This document shows positions 27,207-35,295 of a stretch of DNA of 64,000 bases, piece after piece (positions within the stretch are counted from its first letter, which is position 1; every line of letters starts with the position of its first letter). Below the pieces are notes generated by a model that saw only the letters and a program-made list of their open reading frames with translations, was not told the origin of the DNA and did no database searches. Origin of the DNA: CAVPNY01 sp963706905 (GTDB lineage Bacteria > Chloroflexota > Anaerolineae > Anaerolineales > UBA4823); contig CAVPNY010000012.1 in the NCBI GenBank assembly GCA_963706905.1, positions 62,001-126,000 of the forward strand, given 5' to 3'. Both the position numbers and the translations under genes were made by a program.

Positions 27207-28895
27207 TCACTTTTCCACCAGCATCGAGCGTGACAGCAGTCCGCCGGAAACGTCTCGGGCTTTGAACCCGTTCTGCAAAAGAATACGGGTGGCGTAGTAG
27301 GCGCGTTGGCCGGAGCGGCAGATGACCAGGATCTCCCGGTCACGCGGCAGCTCGCCCAGGCGCTGGCGGAGTGCTGGCAGCGGGATGTTGACCGCGCCCG
27401 GCACACTCTCTACCGCAAGCTCTTCCGGATTGCGCACATCCAGTATGAACTCATTCTGGATGGAATTCCAGTGGGTCAAGGGCAGGTCGCCGCGCAGGAC
27501 ATCAGCTGCAACCATCCCGGCAAAATTGACAGGGGACTTGGCGCTGCCAAACTGCGGGGCGTAGCACAGCTCGGCTTCTTCCAGGTCGTAGATGCTTCCT
27601 ACCAGCTGGATGGCCACGGCTATGGCATCGATGCGCTTGTCCACCCCTTCCTGGCCGACCGCCTGCGCTCCCAGGAGACGACCGTCGGATTTGCGGAAGA
27701 TAACCTTCATCGCCAGGTATTTAGCGCCCGGGTAGTACCCGGCATGAGAATTCGGGTAGAGGTAAATTTTTTCATAATCAGTGTTGCCTATCCGGTTGAG
27801 CGTCTTTTCGCTGGCGCCAGTCCAGGCGGCCGCGCCCCCAAACAGCCCGATGATGGCCGTGCCCTGGGTGCCGTGGTAGCTGGAGTCGCGCCCGGCGATC
27901 ACGTCAGCGGCGATGCGCCCCTGCCGGTTAGCCGGCCCAGCCAGCGCCACCAAGGACCAATTCCCGGTGACGTAGTCCTTGACCTCCACCGCATCTCCAA
28001 CAGCAAAGATATCCGGGTCGCTTGTGCGCATGTGCTCGTCCACGCGGATGCCGCCGCGCTCGCCGATCTCAAGCCCGGCGTCCTTCGCCAGCCAGTTCTC
28101 CGGGCGCACGCCGATCCCCAGGACCACGATATCAGCTGGAAATGCAGTGCCGGATTGGGTGTGCACCTCGAGCAGGCCGTCGGCTGCCTGTGTAAAACTG
28201 GTCGCCCCATCGCCCAGCACAAGGCGGACACCGTTCTTTTCCATGTGCCGCTCGACGTAGCGCGCCATTTCTGGATCGAGTGGAGTTAGAAGCTGATCTT
28301 CCCGTTGGACTAGCGTTACTTTAAGTCCCAGATGGATCAAGTTCTCCGCCATCTCCAGGCCGATGAAGCCACCGCCGACCACCACCGCCCGCCTCGCCGG
28401 CACCTCGGTCTGATATCCCGTGTAAGTGTGCATCCCAGAGGAGTAAGGGTCATGACCTTCCAACCATTCCCTGATCACCTTGACATCTGGGACGGTCCTT
28501 ACTTCAAATACTCCTGGAAGATCAATTCCGGGCATGGGCGGGCGGATCGGTTTCCCTCCGGGAGACAAGACCAGCTTGTCGTAGTGCTCGGTGGTCACTT
28601 CACCGGTGACGACATTGCGCAGATCCACAGTTTTCTTCTCGGGCGAGATGCGGATAGCCTCACAGCGGGTGCGCACATCGATGGCAAACTGCTCGCGGAA
28701 GGTCGCTTCGTTTGCCACCAGCAAGTTCGACTCTCTGGTAATTACCCCTCCAACATAGTACGGCAGCCCGCAATTGGCGTACGAAACGTAGGGCCCGCGT
28801 TCCACCATAAGGATTTCAGCCTTTTCATCCAGCCGGCGCAAGCGCGCCGCACACGACGCTCCACCAGCTACTCCACCGACGATGATAACTTTCAT
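27207..28895 (-). CDS. CoA-disulfide reductase with C-terminal rhodanese domain
   Basis: A 562-residue two-domain enzyme. The N-terminal FAD/NAD(P)H disulfide reductase (residues 1-450) has the flavin motif GGVAGGASCAARLRR, the redox cysteine C42 in SYANCGLPYYVGG, the NAD-binding VVVGGGFIGLEMAENL and the FAVGDAVEV flavin motif. The rhodanese domain (about 465-562) has active-site C526 in ICRSGQRA. Such CoADR-Rhd proteins reduce CoA disulfide, CoA persulfide or polysulfide and can feed sulfane sulfur to the rhodanese. The ATG at 28895 has a GGAG site. It is the first enzyme gene of the sulfur-related train. Confidence 0.92.
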   Translation of the reverse strand: MKVIIVGGVAGGASCAARLRRLDEKAEILMVERGPYVSYANCGLPYYVGGVITRESNLLVANEATFREQFAIDVRTRCEAIRISPEKKTVDLRNVVTGEVTTEHYDKLVLSPGGKPIRPPMPGIDLPGVFEVRTVPDVKVIREWLEGHDPYSSGMHTYTGYQTEVPARRAVVVGGGFIGLEMAENLIHLGLKVTLVQREDQLLTPLDPEMARYVERHMEKNGVRLVLGDGATSFTQAADGLLEVHTQSGTAFPADIVVLGIGVRPENWLAKDAGLEIGERGGIRVDEHMRTSDPDIFAVGDAVEVKDYVTGNWSLVALAGPANRQGRIAADVIAGRDSSYHGTQGTAIIGLFGGAAAWTGASEKTLNRIGNTDYEKIYLYPNSHAGYYPGAKYLAMKVIFRKSDGRLLGAQAVGQEGVDKRIDAIAVAIQLVGSIYDLEEAELCYAPQFGSAKSPVNFAGMVAADVLRGDLPLTHWNSIQNEFILDVRNPEELAVESVPGAVNIPLPALRQRLGELPRDREILVICRSGQRAYYATRILLQNGFKARDVSGGLLSRSMLVEK

Positions 28896-28946
28896 GTTTA
28901 CACTCCTGCTTATTATCTTAGCGTTATTGGTCTGGTCTTCAACGAT

Positions 28947-29207
28947 CTACCCAATACACAGCAGTATCACCGAAAGTATAGGTAGATGCTGCTCATAGAG
29001 CGTGTTGAGCACGCCGGTCAGGGCAGCCTGGTCGCTCAGCTCGCCCTGCAGGGTTGTTATGGGAGGGTCCCCGTCCACTGGGGACTGGTAGATCGTCATA
29101 CCTTCCAAACAATCAGACCAGGCCGGGTCAATCCGGCCTTCCACAGTAATCTGGTAGGTAGCTGGGAGATCGAAGGGTATACGGTTTCTAGGTGGCATGG
29201 GTTTCAT
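28947..29207 (-). CDS. Small conserved protein of unknown function
   Basis: About 86 residues. The pattern YQITVEGRIDPAWSDCLEGMTI ... LQGELSDQAALTGVLNTLYEQHLPILSV is a form I know from many small uncharacterised Chloroflexota proteins found beside regulators or transporters. The start is uncertain (ATG at 29207 or 29198, or 29249 upstream) because no ribosome site is clear. It lies between the MalT-type regulator and the CoA-disulfide reductase gene on the same strand. Confidence 0.6.
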   Translation of the reverse strand: MKPMPPRNRIPFDLPATYQITVEGRIDPAWSDCLEGMTIYQSPVDGDPPITTLQGELSDQAALTGVLNTLYEQHLPILSVILLCIG

Positions 29208-29327
29208 GCACCATGTTACGATAGTAAACCGCGTGTGAATACCACCCACAAGGTGTAATTAGGGTGTAGTTTAGGTGTAGAACGATCGGGTTTTCGGGAG
29301 GGAAATGGATGCCACTTTGTGGGCGGT

Positions 29328-32114
29328 TCAGCGTGGGGGAATAAGGTTCAATTCTTCTGCCCTGGCCACAGCCTCCCAGCGCTGGTTGACATCTAGCTTG
29401 CCGTAAAGGTTGATTGTGTGGCGCTTGGCGGTGGCGTAAGAAATATTGAGTTTGAGGGCGATTTCTTTGACGCTCATCGGCTCGCGCAGCAAGTTCAGCA
29501 CCTCGATCTCTCGGGGGGTCAGGGGCTCGGCCAGAGTCGAAAATCCGGTTAATGGGTGGCGCATTGGCTGTGGTGAGCTTGCACGGCTAACCATGTTCTG
29601 CTCATCCTCTGGAAATGCCGCCAGGATGCGCTGTATCATCTCCCTGGAATGATCTTGTTGTGCAATCCGACGCAGTATGGCCTGCATGGGTTGGCCCAGA
29701 TCGACGAAAATCCGGATGAAGCCCCCCGGACGTGCCAGCTCGACTGCCTGCTTCAGGATGATGTCCGCCTGGCTGGTTTTCCCCGTGGCACCGTGTGCCC
29801 CAGCACGCTGTGCCACGGCATCCAGCGCCAGGGCGCGCAAGGCCAGGATCTCGATCTTATAGCGGGTGGTGTGGATCCGGTCAGCGATCTCATCCAGGAC
29901 GTCCAGAATTTGCTGCGCCTGCTGCAGGTCAGTTGGCGAGCCTCTGGCCAGCAGCACCCGCGCCCGGGTGACCTGTGGTTCTTCCAGCCACAGAAGTGAC
30001 TGGTCTGGGGGTAAATCAGTGAAAGCGTCAGCCCAATTTCCGGCGCCTTCCAGGTCCCCTTGCAATAGCCTGAGTCTGGCGCGCAGGGAACGTGTGCGGT
30101 GGTCTTCGCTGCCGCGCTGCTCCAGGTCAAACTGGCTGATCGACTCCACTTTCTCCCAGGCCTTAGCGCGCTCCCCTTTGATCTGATGGATCAACGCCAG
30201 GCCTGCAACAGCATCGCGATAAGGAGATATCTGGGCGATATAGCGATTTTCAAAGATCTGGGTAAAGTACTGCTCGGCAGCCTGCAGCTCATTGCGTTGA
30301 TAGTGCACCACAGCTGGAAACCACTCCCCCCAGTGTTTCATGAGTGCCATCCCATTGCGGGTTGCCCCCTGGATCAGCACCTGCGCCATTCGCATGGCCT
30401 GTTCGAGCTGTCCACTATTGAGGTAGATAAAACACAGCGTTTGCAAGAGGAACAGGGCATAGATGTCGCCTTTTTCACTATAAGCCTCATATTCAGAGAG
30501 CAGCAGCCGCTCGGCCGCATGCACCTGACCGCTGGCTTGCATGGCAAGGCCAAGGTATATCATCGCTCCGCCGCGCACGAACGTCCAGGATGGGGGAAAA
30601 ATCGTCAATATCTGCTGGCAAAGCTCGATCGCCCGTGCCGTCTGGTTGTTGAAATACGCTTGTTGAGCTTTTGGTAGGAGGATCTGCCCGCGCAGGATTT
30701 TTAGGTCATCTGCCGATAACGATGCACCCGCACCTGAATCCAACAGCTCTTCTACCTGATTAAGCAGCTGTGCTTGCAGGTCAAGTCGCCACATAAACTG
30801 CAGAGACCAGACCTTAACCATCAACAGCTCCGGATTTCGCTGGATCATCTCTTCCGGCAGTAAGCTCAGCCAGCGCTCCAGGGTCGGCCGGTCCTCTCGG
30901 TTGAGCGCATCGCGCAGCCCGGCATACATTTGGCGGGCAGCCAGGTCTAGATCGCCGGCTGCCAGGGCGTGATGCAGGGCTTCATCGATCAATCCATGCG
31001 CTTCGAACCAGGCAGAAGCCCGCAGGTGCAATTGATTCACCTCAGCAGGCGCCATCTCGGCGGAGGCTCTCTGCTGCAGCAGCTCCTGGAACAAGTGGTG
31101 GTAACGGTACCATTCCCGCTGGTCGTCCAGGGGGATCAAGAACAGCTCCGCGCGCTCAATCCACTCTAGGCAGGCACCTGCATTCCAGGCGGGGTCCATC
31201 TCCCCAATCACCGCTGCGCACAACGGTGTGCAGAAGCGGTCCAGGATGGATGTCTTCAACAGGAAAGAGCGGATGGCTGGTGCCTGGTGAGCCAGCACCT
31301 CATCCACCAGGTATCCGGTAATGTTGGTATTCTCGCTGGATAGCGCGGCCAGAACGGATTCCTGGCTGCCTGCGGAACGCAGTGAAAGGGCAGCCAGATG
31401 CAGGCCGGCCGGCCAGCCTTCGAAGCGCTCTTCCAGGAGAGGCAGGGCAGGCTGGCTCAAATAGGCCAATTGCGCCTGGCTCAGGTAGGCCGCCGTCTCC
31501 TCGGCTGTAAAGCGCAAGTCTCGGGTGCGAATCTCTTCGATCATCCCCTTCCCACGTAAACTGTCGAGCGGGATGGGCGGGCTGAGGCGTGAGATCAGCA
31601 CCAGGTGCAGTGGTCTTGGCCAGTGGCGCATCAGCGCACCAAGCAAATTGTGCACCTCCACGCCGCGGATGGTGTGGTAATCATCCAGGACGAGAATAGC
31701 TTCCCCGGGAAGCGCTTCGAGCTCATTACTCAACGTAGTGGTGAGGATTGCCTGGGGAGGTTGCTGCCGCGCCTGGAGCAAGGCCAGGGTTTCCTCACAG
31801 GCTTTCGGGAATATCGTGCGCAGGGCGGCGATGAAGTAGCGTAAAAAGAGATTGAGGTCGCTGTCATTTTCATCCAGCGAAAGCCATGCGGCTGGTAATG
31901 CAGCAGTCACCTCAGTCTGAGCTGCAGCCATATCCTTAAGCCAATTGCTCACTAGAGTGGTCTTCCCAAAACCAGCCGGTGCACACACCAGGATAAGTGG
32001 CTGGTTAATATCATGATTGAGCCACTCTACTAGCCGCAAACGTGTGACCAGATCTTTTGGCAGGCGCGGCCGGTGCAGCTTGGTTTGGAGGAGGGTTTGG
32101 TTCTGATCAGGCAT
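29328..32114 (-). CDS. MalT-type LuxR-family transcriptional activator (STAND ATPase)
   Basis: A 928-residue regulator. The N-terminus matches MalT-like proteins (LLQTKLHRPRLPKDLVTRLRL), with Walker A APAGFGKTT near residue 45 and Walker B AILVLDDYHTI. A winged-helix/NB domain and a long TPR-like helical middle follow. The last 65 residues are a LuxR HTH (LTPREIEVLNLL...SVKEIALKLNISYATAKRHTINLYGKLDVNQR). Members bind an inducer and ATP, oligomerise and activate nearby operons. It lies just upstream of the sulfur-related gene train in the same direction, so it is the best candidate for its inducer-responsive activator (inference). Confidence 0.9.
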   Translation of the reverse strand: MPDQNQTLLQTKLHRPRLPKDLVTRLRLVEWLNHDINQPLILVCAPAGFGKTTLVSNWLKDMAAAQTEVTAALPAAWLSLDENDSDLNLFLRYFIAALRTIFPKACEETLALLQARQQPPQAILTTTLSNELEALPGEAILVLDDYHTIRGVEVHNLLGALMRHWPRPLHLVLISRLSPPIPLDSLRGKGMIEEIRTRDLRFTAEETAAYLSQAQLAYLSQPALPLLEERFEGWPAGLHLAALSLRSAGSQESVLAALSSENTNITGYLVDEVLAHQAPAIRSFLLKTSILDRFCTPLCAAVIGEMDPAWNAGACLEWIERAELFLIPLDDQREWYRYHHLFQELLQQRASAEMAPAEVNQLHLRASAWFEAHGLIDEALHHALAAGDLDLAARQMYAGLRDALNREDRPTLERWLSLLPEEMIQRNPELLMVKVWSLQFMWRLDLQAQLLNQVEELLDSGAGASLSADDLKILRGQILLPKAQQAYFNNQTARAIELCQQILTIFPPSWTFVRGGAMIYLGLAMQASGQVHAAERLLLSEYEAYSEKGDIYALFLLQTLCFIYLNSGQLEQAMRMAQVLIQGATRNGMALMKHWGEWFPAVVHYQRNELQAAEQYFTQIFENRYIAQISPYRDAVAGLALIHQIKGERAKAWEKVESISQFDLEQRGSEDHRTRSLRARLRLLQGDLEGAGNWADAFTDLPPDQSLLWLEEPQVTRARVLLARGSPTDLQQAQQILDVLDEIADRIHTTRYKIEILALRALALDAVAQRAGAHGATGKTSQADIILKQAVELARPGGFIRIFVDLGQPMQAILRRIAQQDHSREMIQRILAAFPEDEQNMVSRASSPQPMRHPLTGFSTLAEPLTPREIEVLNLLREPMSVKEIALKLNISYATAKRHTINLYGKLDVNQRWEAVARAEELNLIPPR

Positions 32115-32191
32115 ACGGGTGGAATGACCTATAAGGATATTTTACCCGAAATAATTTCACCCTATACTGCTCAAGGGTTAAGCAGCTTGAC

Positions 32192-32725
32192 CTACGCAGG
32201 GTCGCCCGATGTTGCCTTTGCAGACTCGAGCCTGGCAGCCAGGCTGCTGGCCCAGGCGATCACCGCCGTCCAGTCCCGCAGGTCGCTGGCCGGCTCCTTA
32301 CCCGCAAACATTTTAAGCGGGAAGCCTAGCTTGGTTGGATCATACTTGCCGCCAAACATCTGCAGGTCGACCGGTTTGAACCAGGGAAACTGAGCCAGCT
32401 CTTTATCGAGCTGAGCGCCCGAATCCTTCCACTCCTGCTCATCATAGGGATCATGCACCGGGCCGAGGGCGAAGACTGCCACAGGTCGTTCCAAAAGGGC
32501 TGCACGGTGCCGCGACAGGAAACTGAGCGCGTCCTTGTGCCAATGGAACATATAGAGCGGCGCCCCCAGCACGATCGCCCGGTACCCTGCCAGTGTACGC
32601 ACTTCCCGCAGGGGTTGGTTATCGACCGCCAATCCACATTCGCGCAGCGTCTTCGCGACCGCCTCTGCCACTTCCTGGGTTGAGCCGTAGCGAGTTGCAT
32701 AGCCTACCAAAACCGAAGTTGACAT
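32192..32725 (-). CDS. Flavodoxin-domain protein
   Basis: A 177-residue FMN-binding protein. The phosphate-binding loop ATRYGSTQEVA near the N-terminus and AIVLGAPLYMFHWHKDALSFL are typical of the flavodoxin_5 group, which includes menaquinone-dependent protoporphyrinogen oxidase-like proteins. The C-terminal FGGKYDPTKLGFPLKMF is also characteristic. It probably shuttles electrons in the cytosol; the partner is unknown. It is divergent from the GYD gene; the spacer holds a 14-bp inverted repeat. Confidence 0.82.
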   Translation of the reverse strand: MSTSVLVGYATRYGSTQEVAEAVAKTLRECGLAVDNQPLREVRTLAGYRAIVLGAPLYMFHWHKDALSFLSRHRAALLERPVAVFALGPVHDPYDEQEWKDSGAQLDKELAQFPWFKPVDLQMFGGKYDPTKLGFPLKMFAGKEPASDLRDWTAVIAWASSLAARLESAKATSGDPA

Positions 32726-32782
32726 GGTTATCTCCTGTTTAGACCGCTCTCATCTGAGAGCAGTTATCCTATCAATACTCGC

Positions 32783-32828
32783 ATGGTTGGGATTTACCTA
32801 TCTCGGTTCCAGAATAAATCCCAACCAT
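32783..32828. promoter_or_regulatory. Perfect 14-bp inverted repeat in a divergent promoter
   Basis: ATGGTTGGGATTTA (32783-32796) and TAAATCCCAACCAT (32815-32828) are perfect inverted copies separated by 18 bases. They lie between the divergent flavodoxin and GYD genes and upstream of a good -35/-10 pair. A dimeric regulator site, or a folded leader for the flavodoxin transcript, would explain it. Confidence 0.6.
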
Positions 32829-32892
32829 TGAATCAAGTATCGCGCACTTTTTTCCGTGTGGAACAGCTTTTCCCAAATCCCCAAAGAATGGC

Positions 32893-32920
32893 TTGACATT
32901 TCCAGGTTCAAAACTAGAAT
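32893..32920 (+). promoter_or_regulatory. Sigma-70-type promoter of the GYD gene
   Basis: TTGACA (32893-32898) and TAGAAT (32915-32920) with a 16-base spacer lie 75 bases before the GYD start codon. The predicted leader contains a hairpin, GACGCAC (32945-32951) with GTGCGTC (32959-32965). Confidence 0.6.
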
Positions 32921-32994
32921 CAAATTAGTAAGCCAATCCGGTGTGACGCACCTTTATCGTGCGTCGCGGTTCCCAAGAAAAAGGAGAAAATTCT

Positions 32995-33282
32995 ATGGCA
33001 ACCTATATTCTTTTGAGCACGGTCACCGACGAAGGCGCTGAGACGATCAAGTTTAATCCAGAGCGGATCAAAGAAGTCAATAAGGAACTGGAGGCGATGG
33101 GCGTGAAAGTGCTGGCGCAGTACGCCGTGCTGGGACCTTATGACTTTGTCAACATTGTTGAAGGACCCGACACTGCTACCATGCTGCGTGTCTCGGTCGA
33201 GATGGGTTCGCGCGGCAGCATAAAGATGCTCTCGATGCCCGCCATCCCCATCGACGACTTTATTTCGACCATAAAGAAATAG
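32995..33282 (+). CDS. GYD-domain protein
   Basis: A 95-residue single-domain protein of the GYD family (dimeric alpha-beta barrel-like). It reads ATYILLSTVTDEGAETI at the start, and VLGPYDFVNIVEGPD carries the conserved G-x-YD core for which the family is named. The ATG at 32995 has AAGGAG nine bases upstream. Function of the family is not established; proposed roles include small-ligand sensing. It has its own promoter and ends at a very strong bidirectional terminator. Confidence 0.85.
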   Translation: MATYILLSTVTDEGAETIKFNPERIKEVNKELEAMGVKVLAQYAVLGPYDFVNIVEGPDTATMLRVSVEMGSRGSIKMLSMPAIPIDDFISTIKK

Positions 33283-33326
33283 CAAGGATATATACATATA
33301 AAAGTTGCGCAGTTCAAGGGGGGAAG

Positions 33327-33367
33327 TGGGGGTGTTTTGGCGGGCTACGCCCGCCAAAACACCCCCA
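33327..33367. repeat. Long palindrome (MITE- or REP-like)
   Basis: A 19-bp perfect stem (33327-33345 with 33349-33367) around the loop TAC, core arm GTTTTGGCGGGC. The outer flanks are also related: TTGCGCAGTT at about 33305 and AACTGCGTAA at about 33378 are imperfect inverted copies, giving an element of roughly 85 bp ending in GGACTTACGCAG on the minus strand. It lies between two convergent genes, just before the terminator. Confidence 0.6.
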
Positions 33368-33398
33368 TAAACCCACCAACTGCGTAAGTCCAATATAT

Positions 33399-33438
33399 AA
33401 ATAGCTCCCGCCGGTAAACATCCCGGCGGGAGCTATTT
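33399..33438. terminator. Bidirectional terminator between GYD and MFS genes
   Basis: AAATAGCTCCCGCCGG (33399-33414) and CCGGCGGGAGCTATTT (33423-33438) form a perfect 16-bp stem with an 8-base loop and A/T tails on both sides, three bases before the MFS stop codon. It serves both convergent genes. Confidence 0.9.
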
Positions 33439-33441
33439 GTT

Positions 33442-34608
33442 CTAGTTTGCGGGTTGTTCTTTTATCGTAAACGCCAGACCGGCTGCCAGCAGCACGAGCA
33501 CACCGCTCAAGGTGAACACCACCGGCAGGCCGAGCAGGTCTGCCAGGTAACCGCTGAGCAGCGTGCCCAGCGCCCCGCTGGTGAACATGAAGCCCAGCAC
33601 CAACCCGGAGGCCAGGGCGATTCCGCTGGGCAGCCGGCGTTGCGCCAGCACAACGATGATGCTGTGCGTCGCTCCGGTAAGGATTCCAGACAGCGGGACC
33701 AGCACATACAGCCAGGCCAGATTGCTGACCGATGGGATCGCCAGCAGCGGAATACTGGCAGCCAGCAGCGTGACGATCGCCACAAGCCGCTTGCCAAAGC
33801 GATCTGCCAGATTTCCTCCAGCCAGGTTGCCAAACGCCACCCCGGCCATGAAGAGCGCCGAAACCAGCCCATACACACCGGGAGGCTGTCCGAGATCACT
33901 CAGGTACTTCGGCACAAAGGTGATCATATTCTGCTGCGCCCAGGACTGGAAGGCGGTCATCAGGCCAAAAGCCAGGATACTGGTGCTCATTGCAGCGCGC
34001 AGCAATCGTTTGATTGGCAGCCTGCCGATTGGAGTCTGGCTGGGAGCAGACTGTGCAGGCAGCCGGTAAGCCGCGCTGACACCCACCACCACCGCTGGCG
34101 CGACCAAAGCGATCAATCCAGGCGGTCCAAAGAGACCCAGCAAAGGCCCGCCGATCAACGGTCCGAAGAACCCACCCATTTGCCCGAAGAGGAAGAAATA
34201 AGCTGTCGCAGTTGTCTCCCGCCCGCTGTAGCGCTCGCGTCCGCGTAGATTGGCCTGCATGGTCCCGGCCGGGTGAAATGCTCCCGAGCCTAGGCTGGCA
34301 ACCACCAACAAGGCCAGCGACCAGTATCCCGGGGCAAACAGGGCCAGAGAAAAGAAGGCTCCCATCCAGAGCGTCCCGCCGGCTACCAGCCAGCGCGGCC
34401 CCCAGCGGTCGGCCAGGTGACCAAATATGGGCTGTGATAAAGCGCCTACCGCGATATAAACCGTGCTCACCAGGCTTAATGCAGTGTTACTCAGCCCAAG
34501 AGTACCGCTCAGATAGGTCAGAAGAACGGCGCGTTGACCGTTGAGAATATCTACAGCCAGGTGGCCGAGAGCCACAATGGCGAAAAAAGCATCCAGCAGC
34601 AGGGACAT
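33442..34608 (-). CDS. MFS transporter, fosmidomycin-resistance (Fsr)-like
   Basis: A 388-residue protein with twelve predicted membrane helices. Fsr-type features include HLAVDILNGQ in helix 1, GHLADRWGPRW as the loop 2-3 MFS motif, LGSGAFHPAGT in helix 4 and its repeat NLADRFGKR in the second half. Related proteins export fosmidomycin or other drugs, but substrate range is broad. The gene is monocistronic by layout, with convergent GYD on one side and a 48-base gap to nadD upstream. Confidence 0.87.
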   Translation of the reverse strand: MSLLLDAFFAIVALGHLAVDILNGQRAVLLTYLSGTLGLSNTALSLVSTVYIAVGALSQPIFGHLADRWGPRWLVAGGTLWMGAFFSLALFAPGYWSLALLVVASLGSGAFHPAGTMQANLRGRERYSGRETTATAYFFLFGQMGGFFGPLIGGPLLGLFGPPGLIALVAPAVVVGVSAAYRLPAQSAPSQTPIGRLPIKRLLRAAMSTSILAFGLMTAFQSWAQQNMITFVPKYLSDLGQPPGVYGLVSALFMAGVAFGNLAGGNLADRFGKRLVAIVTLLAASIPLLAIPSVSNLAWLYVLVPLSGILTGATHSIIVVLAQRRLPSGIALASGLVLGFMFTSGALGTLLSGYLADLLGLPVVFTLSGVLVLLAAGLAFTIKEQPAN

Positions 34609-34656
34609 ATCAGGTGAAGGTTAGCGGGTGTCCGCAGCGCACGTCTCTGCTCTGAT

Positions 34657-35259
34657 CTACTCGCCCTGGTAAAGATTTAGTTCCAGAATCAAATCATAGA
34701 CAGCCGGGGGAAGGAAATAACGGATTGGTTGGCCAAGCCTGGTCCGGCGGCGAATTTCACTGGCTGAGATTTCGATCAGCGGCGCAGCCAGGAACCAAAC
34801 CTTCTCGGTTACCCCCGGGATATCCCGCTCCAGTTTCGAAAGATCGACGGCATCCGCCGGACGGCGCATCACGCCAATCCCATCACAGGCAGCCACGAAA
34901 TCAGCCGGCTGTTTCCAGGTCGGCAGGTCGCGCAGCTCATCCCCGCCCATCAGATAAATCAGCTCGGCCTGCGGATATTCCTGCTTCAATACGCGGACGG
35001 TCTCGAAAGCATAATGCGGGGGCGGGCGATCGATATCCACGCGCGAGATCGTAAATCCTTGATCCAGGCGCGTTGCCGTCTGAAGCAACTCCAGCCGGAT
35101 TGGCCAGGCGCTGATGGCTTGCCCGCTCTTGTGCGGCGGGTCAGCAGTGAGCACCCACAGCACGCAGTCTAAAGCCAGCTGAGATTGCGCTTCAGCCGCC
35201 AGGATCAGGTGCCCCAGGTGCGGTGGGTCGAATGTGCCTCCAAAAATTCCCAATTTCAT
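34657..35259 (-). CDS. nadD: Nicotinate-nucleotide adenylyltransferase
   Basis: A 200-residue NadD enzyme that adenylates nicotinate mononucleotide in NAD synthesis. The nucleotidyltransferase signature GGTFDPPHLGHL is at the N-terminus, YLMGGDEL and DLPTWKQ in the middle, and ISASEIRRRTRLGQPIRYFLPPAVYDLI at the end replaces the usual ISSTxIR motif. Start chosen at MKLGIFGG (35259) rather than two codons earlier. It follows obgE by 37 bases; obgE-nadD is a common pairing. Confidence 0.92.
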   Translation of the reverse strand: MKLGIFGGTFDPPHLGHLILAAEAQSQLALDCVLWVLTADPPHKSGQAISAWPIRLELLQTATRLDQGFTISRVDIDRPPPHYAFETVRVLKQEYPQAELIYLMGGDELRDLPTWKQPADFVAACDGIGVMRRPADAVDLSKLERDIPGVTEKVWFLAAPLIEISASEIRRRTRLGQPIRYFLPPAVYDLILELNLYQGE

Positions 35260-35295
35260 GATCAAATTCCCAAGATATTGCCCGTCTTTCAGGCT

